Part shown: piece after piece, positions 7,576-9,857 of the stretch
Layout: each line of letters begins with the position of its first letter
Numbering within the stretch: the stretch's first letter is position 1
From: Saprospiraceae bacterium
GTDB lineage: Bacteria; Bacteroidota; Bacteroidia; Chitinophagales; Saprospiraceae
Assembly (NCBI GenBank): GCA_020630355.1
Contig: JAHDBO010000056.1
Location: 1-9,857, forward strand
Reading direction: 5' to 3'
Length of the DNA stretch: 9,857 nucleotides
Translations under genes and position numbers: made by a program
The notes under the pieces: generated by a model
Databases searched by the model: none
What the model was told of the DNA's origin: nothing
Seen by the model: the letters and a program-made list of their open reading frames with translations, nothing else

Positions 7576-8843
7576 TATTCTTGAGTGTTTTTTTTCAAAT
7601 CAATAACATTCTCAATTCTGGCACGCTGATTCATGCTCACTTTCCCTTTTTCGCCCTTTTGGGAAATGATTTCTATTCCTTCCCAGTTCCTACCACAGTC
7701 ATTGTAAAGCAGACCGCCTTCCACTCGCAATTCGCCACCTGGCCAAACCTGAATCCGCCCTCCCCCTGGTATGGACACCCGACAACGGACTGTCAATTTG
7801 CCTCCATTTTTTACAATCAAATTCCCTTTCAAATCCTTAGAGCCGTTCCACTCTATCTCCTCTCGAATAACAATATCGTAGTCCTCATCCAACTCACACC
7901 AATCCTTTATGACCGACCGCCGATTTCGAGATTTAGCGCGCGCTAGATTACGGTGTATCATGCCTATTTGGCAAGGCGTCCAAGCAGATTTGAAGGTATT
8001 ATAATCCATTACATTGTTTGAGCCATCTTTACATCTGCCTGGCCCTGGCGTCCAACAATTGGGGTGATTGGGGGTGTCTTCACAACCATCATCACCCCGC
8101 CAAGTATGCCGAAGCCCTAGTGCATGCCCAATTTCATGATTGAGATTTCGTAGACCGTGCCACTCAGTCCGATAAACACCCGTGTTGCCTTCCTCTACTG
8201 TTGTATTGTAGTATAGATTCAACATTTTCACGCAATTCCCTAGAGCAATGCCCCTACTTTTGGGTTGGTACGTTGGTGATTTCAAACTATCTTGATGGTG
8301 TGCCATCACAAAAATATTGATAATCGAATCTAATCCAACTCCGTATTTCAAACAGACCGTTCGGCTATAATTATTCCTGTTTTTGCCCTTCGCTATCATA
8401 TAATACAAATCATCATTTTTATGAAAATAAATGCCCTCATCTTCCTCCGTAGCAGGATGCAACCTGTACCGATACCTAAGAGGCAATACGGGCGTGTTAT
8501 TATCTTTTGGTAAAAACATCTTTTCGTTATTTGCCAATTTTTCATTGGCGACCCATATCAAATTTTTGATATATTGCTTTGCCGCCGCTTCTTGAAAATT
8601 GCCATTTCCCTCATCATCCTGCATCACATGGAAGTTCAATCTCAGTTCTTTTATGGGTGTATGTTCGATATAATTAGTATCGGGGATATAAGAGGTGTAT
8701 TGTTCGCAAGGAGAAACCGTTTCAGAATCCGTTCGTTCTATATCTTCCCATTTAACAAAACGCCGTTCTATAAGATTTTGACAATTCCACTGAAAGCCAA
8801 TAAGAACTAGTCCAAAAATCAAAGTGATGTTGTATTTTTGCAT
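7575..8843 (-). CDS. Secreted M43 (cytophagalysin/pappalysin-like) zinc metalloprotease
   Basis: This 422-residue protein is a predicted exported metallopeptidase. The zinc site is the extended metzincin motif HEIGHALGLRH (236-246), with zinc ligands H236, H240 and H246 and catalytic base E237. The Met-turn is NNVMDYN (276-282, M279). GCEDTP (253-258) between them is typical of M43. Residues 6-18 form a hydrophobic signal segment; C21 follows, but the sequence before it (FQWN) is not a standard lipobox, so lipid attachment is uncertain. Ten further cysteines suggest up to five disulfides and an extracytoplasmic location. The tail (about 325-410) has short glycine-spaced strands such as GGGRIQVWPGGELRVEGG (360-377) and NWEGIEI (386-392), resembling the first rungs of a right-handed beta-helix. 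It stops at 422 without a recognisable type IX secretion sorting domain. The start ATG at 8843 is directly before the signal segment. The substrate is unknown. Confidence 0.9.
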   Translation of the reverse strand: MQKYNITLIFGLVLIGFQWNCQNLIERRFVKWEDIERTDSETVSPCEQYTSYIPDTNYIEHTPIKELRLNFHVMQDDEGNGNFQEAAAKQYIKNLIWVANEKLANNEKMFLPKDNNTPVLPLRYRYRLHPATEEDEGIYFHKNDDLYYMIAKGKNRNNYSRTVCLKYGVGLDSIINIFVMAHHQDSLKSPTYQPKSRGIALGNCVKMLNLYYNTTVEEGNTGVYRTEWHGLRNLNHEIGHALGLRHTWRGDDGCEDTPNHPNCWTPGPGRCKDGSNNVMDYNTFKSAWTPCQIGMIHRNLARAKSRNRRSVIKDWCELDEDYDIVIREEIEWNGSKDLKGNLIVKNGGKLTVRCRVSIPGGGRIQVWPGGELRVEGGLLYNDCGRNWEGIEIISQKGEKGKVSMNQRARIENVIDLKKNTQE

Positions 8844-9173
8844 TTTATTTTTAGAAGTTTATTAGATTTTATTCTAAAATCAGATATTAGTATTTAGTAT
8901 TTAGATATTAGATTGAAAATCATTCTTTTATAGCTTACTGTTTTTACCGAAATCGAAAATAGAATAATGTCTATTCTAGAATCAGGTTTTAGACATTAGT
9001 ACCCAGATATTAGATTGAAATTCATTCTTTTACAGTTTACTGATTTTGCTAAAAATGAAAATGGAATAATGTCTATCGTAAAAAGCGTCCGATAATAGCT
9101 TACCACTACTAGGGGGAGTCTTATCTGAACGGCTTTATAATAATACATACTTAACCTTTAATAATTAAATCTG
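8844..9173. other. Divergent intergenic region without a gene
   Basis: These 330 AT-rich bases separate the divergent protease and lipoprotein genes and must hold both their promoters. I find no plausible coding frame and no full TAnnTTTG/TTTG promoter pair on either strand. Most of it is the pair of 102-base tandem copies listed separately. A GGGGGAG run at 9112-9118 looks like a ribosome site, but no start codon follows at suitable distance and the lipoprotein ATG is 55 bases further on. A perfect small dyad, GATTTTA-TTC-TAAAATC (8865-8881), sits at the left edge of the repeats. Confidence 0.7.
8871..9074. repeat. Two diverged 102-base tandem copies with internal heptads
   Basis: Copy A (8871-8972) and copy B (8973-9074) align without gaps at exactly 102 bases offset, with about 83 of 102 positions identical by hand count. 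Both begin ATTCTA.AAT and end GAATAATGTCT. The best conserved block is AGATATTAGATTGAAA followed by TCATTCTTTTA. Inside each copy are five 7-base units of the type AGATATT/AGTATTT, cleaner in copy A than in B. The B copy opens with the perfect palindrome ATTCTAGAAT (8973-8982). TAGAATA (8960-8966) and TATTCTA (8972-8978) form a hairpin across the junction. There is no coding frame through the copies. The divergence suggests an old duplication or two members of a dispersed intergenic repeat family. Confidence 0.85.
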
Positions 9174-9839
9174 ATGTTGCAACGTATCGTAATTAGCTGC
9201 TTAGTATTGTGCTTATTTGCTTGTAAGGGCGACTCTGGTGCACTTGGCAAAATCGCTCAACTGGAAAAAGAACTAGAGACTACTCCCAATATTGAAAATA
9301 TGGCCGAGTTGATGAAATCTTACCAAACCTATACGAGTGAACACCCAGGGGATACGGAAAACAATGATAAATTCCAGAAAGCGATGGAGGCTATCGTTTC
9401 CAAGGCAGAAAAAGCTTTCTATACGCCCGCAAATGGAAAGGCAGTCGATAGGGAATCTGCTAATCATCTAGTCGATATTTATGACACATATACCACTTCC
9501 AAGCCCGAGGCGTCTAATGTAGCGACCTACTTGTACAAAGGGGCTGAGATTGCTAGAAGCAATGGCAATTTTGAAAAAGCGATGAGCTTTTACAAGAACA
9601 TATATGATAATCATCCAAATTTCGAGAAGGCGGCTCAAGCTTTGTTTTTGATGGGCTTTACTTATGAGAATGATTTCAAGGACTTGGATAAGGCGAAATC
9701 ATTGTACGAGGAGTTTTTACAAAAACATCCAGAACATGAACTAGCAAAATCTGTTGAGTTTTCGCTGCAAAACCTTGGTAAGCCAGCAGAAGAAATCATC
9801 AAAGACTTCGAAGCGAAGAAGAAAAACAATATCCAGTAA
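9174..9839 (+). CDS. Small TPR-repeat lipoprotein of unknown function
   Basis: This 221-residue protein begins with a lipoprotein signal peptide: a hydrophobic segment (5-16) ending in the lipobox LFAC, with C17 the predicted lipidated residue. A short linker follows (KGDSGALG). The body is helical. The C-terminal half shows tetratricopeptide-like units at about 117-149 (ATYLYKGAEIARSNGNFEKA) and 154-188 (ALFLMGFTYEND, then AKSLYEEFLQKHP). It resembles the TPR part of BamD- or YbgF/CpoB-like envelope proteins, but it is too short and lacks other signatures, so I assign no function. TPRs normally mediate protein-protein contacts, and anchoring in the inner or outer membrane is likely. The start ATG at 9174 directly precedes the signal peptide; there is no clear Shine-Dalgarno site. 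It is complete, and the window ends 18 bases after its stop. Confidence 0.85.
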   Translation: MLQRIVISCLVLCLFACKGDSGALGKIAQLEKELETTPNIENMAELMKSYQTYTSEHPGDTENNDKFQKAMEAIVSKAEKAFYTPANGKAVDRESANHLVDIYDTYTTSKPEASNVATYLYKGAEIARSNGNFEKAMSFYKNIYDNHPNFEKAAQALFLMGFTYENDFKDLDKAKSLYEEFLQKHPEHELAKSVEFSLQNLGKPAEEIIKDFEAKKKNNIQ

Positions 9840-9857
9840 GAAACCGTCAAAAAATAA

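Noticed and set aside
7575..7600. Frameshift at the A8 tract (minus strand; T8 at 7588-7595) as the cause of the short protease C terminus.
   Set aside because: I read both alternative frames after the tract. One base more reaches a TGA after about ten codons, and one base fewer reaches a TGA after about seven. Neither restores a beta-helix or sorting domain, so a simple slip does not explain the short end.
7551..7946. A 131-codon (+) frame opposite the protease 3' end.
   Set aside because: It is antisense to a confident protease reading frame with conserved domains. Its product has no recognisable feature, and it starts inside the dyad.
9112..9118. GGGGGAG as the ribosome binding site of a hidden gene.
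   Set aside because: No ATG, GTG or TTG follows at 5-12 bases. The next real start is the lipoprotein ATG, 55 bases away.
8844..9173. A CRISPR-like array in the repeat region.
   Set aside because: There are only two long tandem copies directly abutting, with no short repeats separated by unique spacers and no cas genes nearby.

Overview
The window reads as an accessory-like stretch of a Bacteroidota chromosome. The protein content points to the class Saprospiria (Saprospiraceae/Lewinella/Haliscomenobacter-like), but this is inference. Supporting signs are a fused FtcD, a cytophagalysin-type M43 metalloprotease carrying a beta-helix-like tail, a small TPR lipoprotein, a candidate TAnnTTTG-type promoter, weak Shine-Dalgarno signals, and long AT-rich intergenic DNA with degenerate heptamer repeats. 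No tRNA, rRNA, CRISPR array, transposase or phage gene was seen.

Layout. Positions 85-453 (+) hold a stand-alone CheY-like receiver protein. It converges on a GT4 glycosyltransferase at 450-1574 (-), and the two stop codons share the bases TTAA. Only 29 bases separate the glycosyltransferase start from a divergent (+) cluster at 1604-5530: a Wzx-type flippase, a Wzz-like chain-length regulator and a Wzy/WaaL-type membrane protein. The Wzz stop codon abuts the Wzy start codon. After a 93-base convergent gap come two (-) genes: ftcD (5624-7309) and a secreted M43 metalloprotease (7575-8843). A 265-base AT-rich gap lies between them, with a doubtful small ORF and a strong dyad next to the protease stop codon. 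The 330-base region 8844-9173 has no gene but contains two diverged 102-base tandem copies. A TPR lipoprotein (9174-9839, +) closes the window.

How the genes work together. The GT4 enzyme, flippase, chain-length regulator and polymerase/ligase form the core of a Wzx/Wzy-dependent surface polysaccharide pathway. The sugar is added in the cytoplasm, the lipid-linked unit is flipped, and it is polymerised on the periplasmic side with length control. The initiating phosphoglycosyltransferase, the outer-membrane exporter and other sugar enzymes are not here, so this is a satellite piece or the edge of a larger locus. The receiver protein may belong to its control, but only adjacency supports this. 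FtcD is a housekeeping enzyme of histidine breakdown and one-carbon metabolism, here without other hut genes. The protease and lipoprotein are envelope or secreted proteins with no visible link to the rest.

I did not find a clearly new multi-gene system. The best leads are the tandem repeat pair upstream of the protease and lipoprotein, the double AGCATGCT dyad, the short beta-helix-like tail of the protease, and the long homopolymer runs in the flippase gene.
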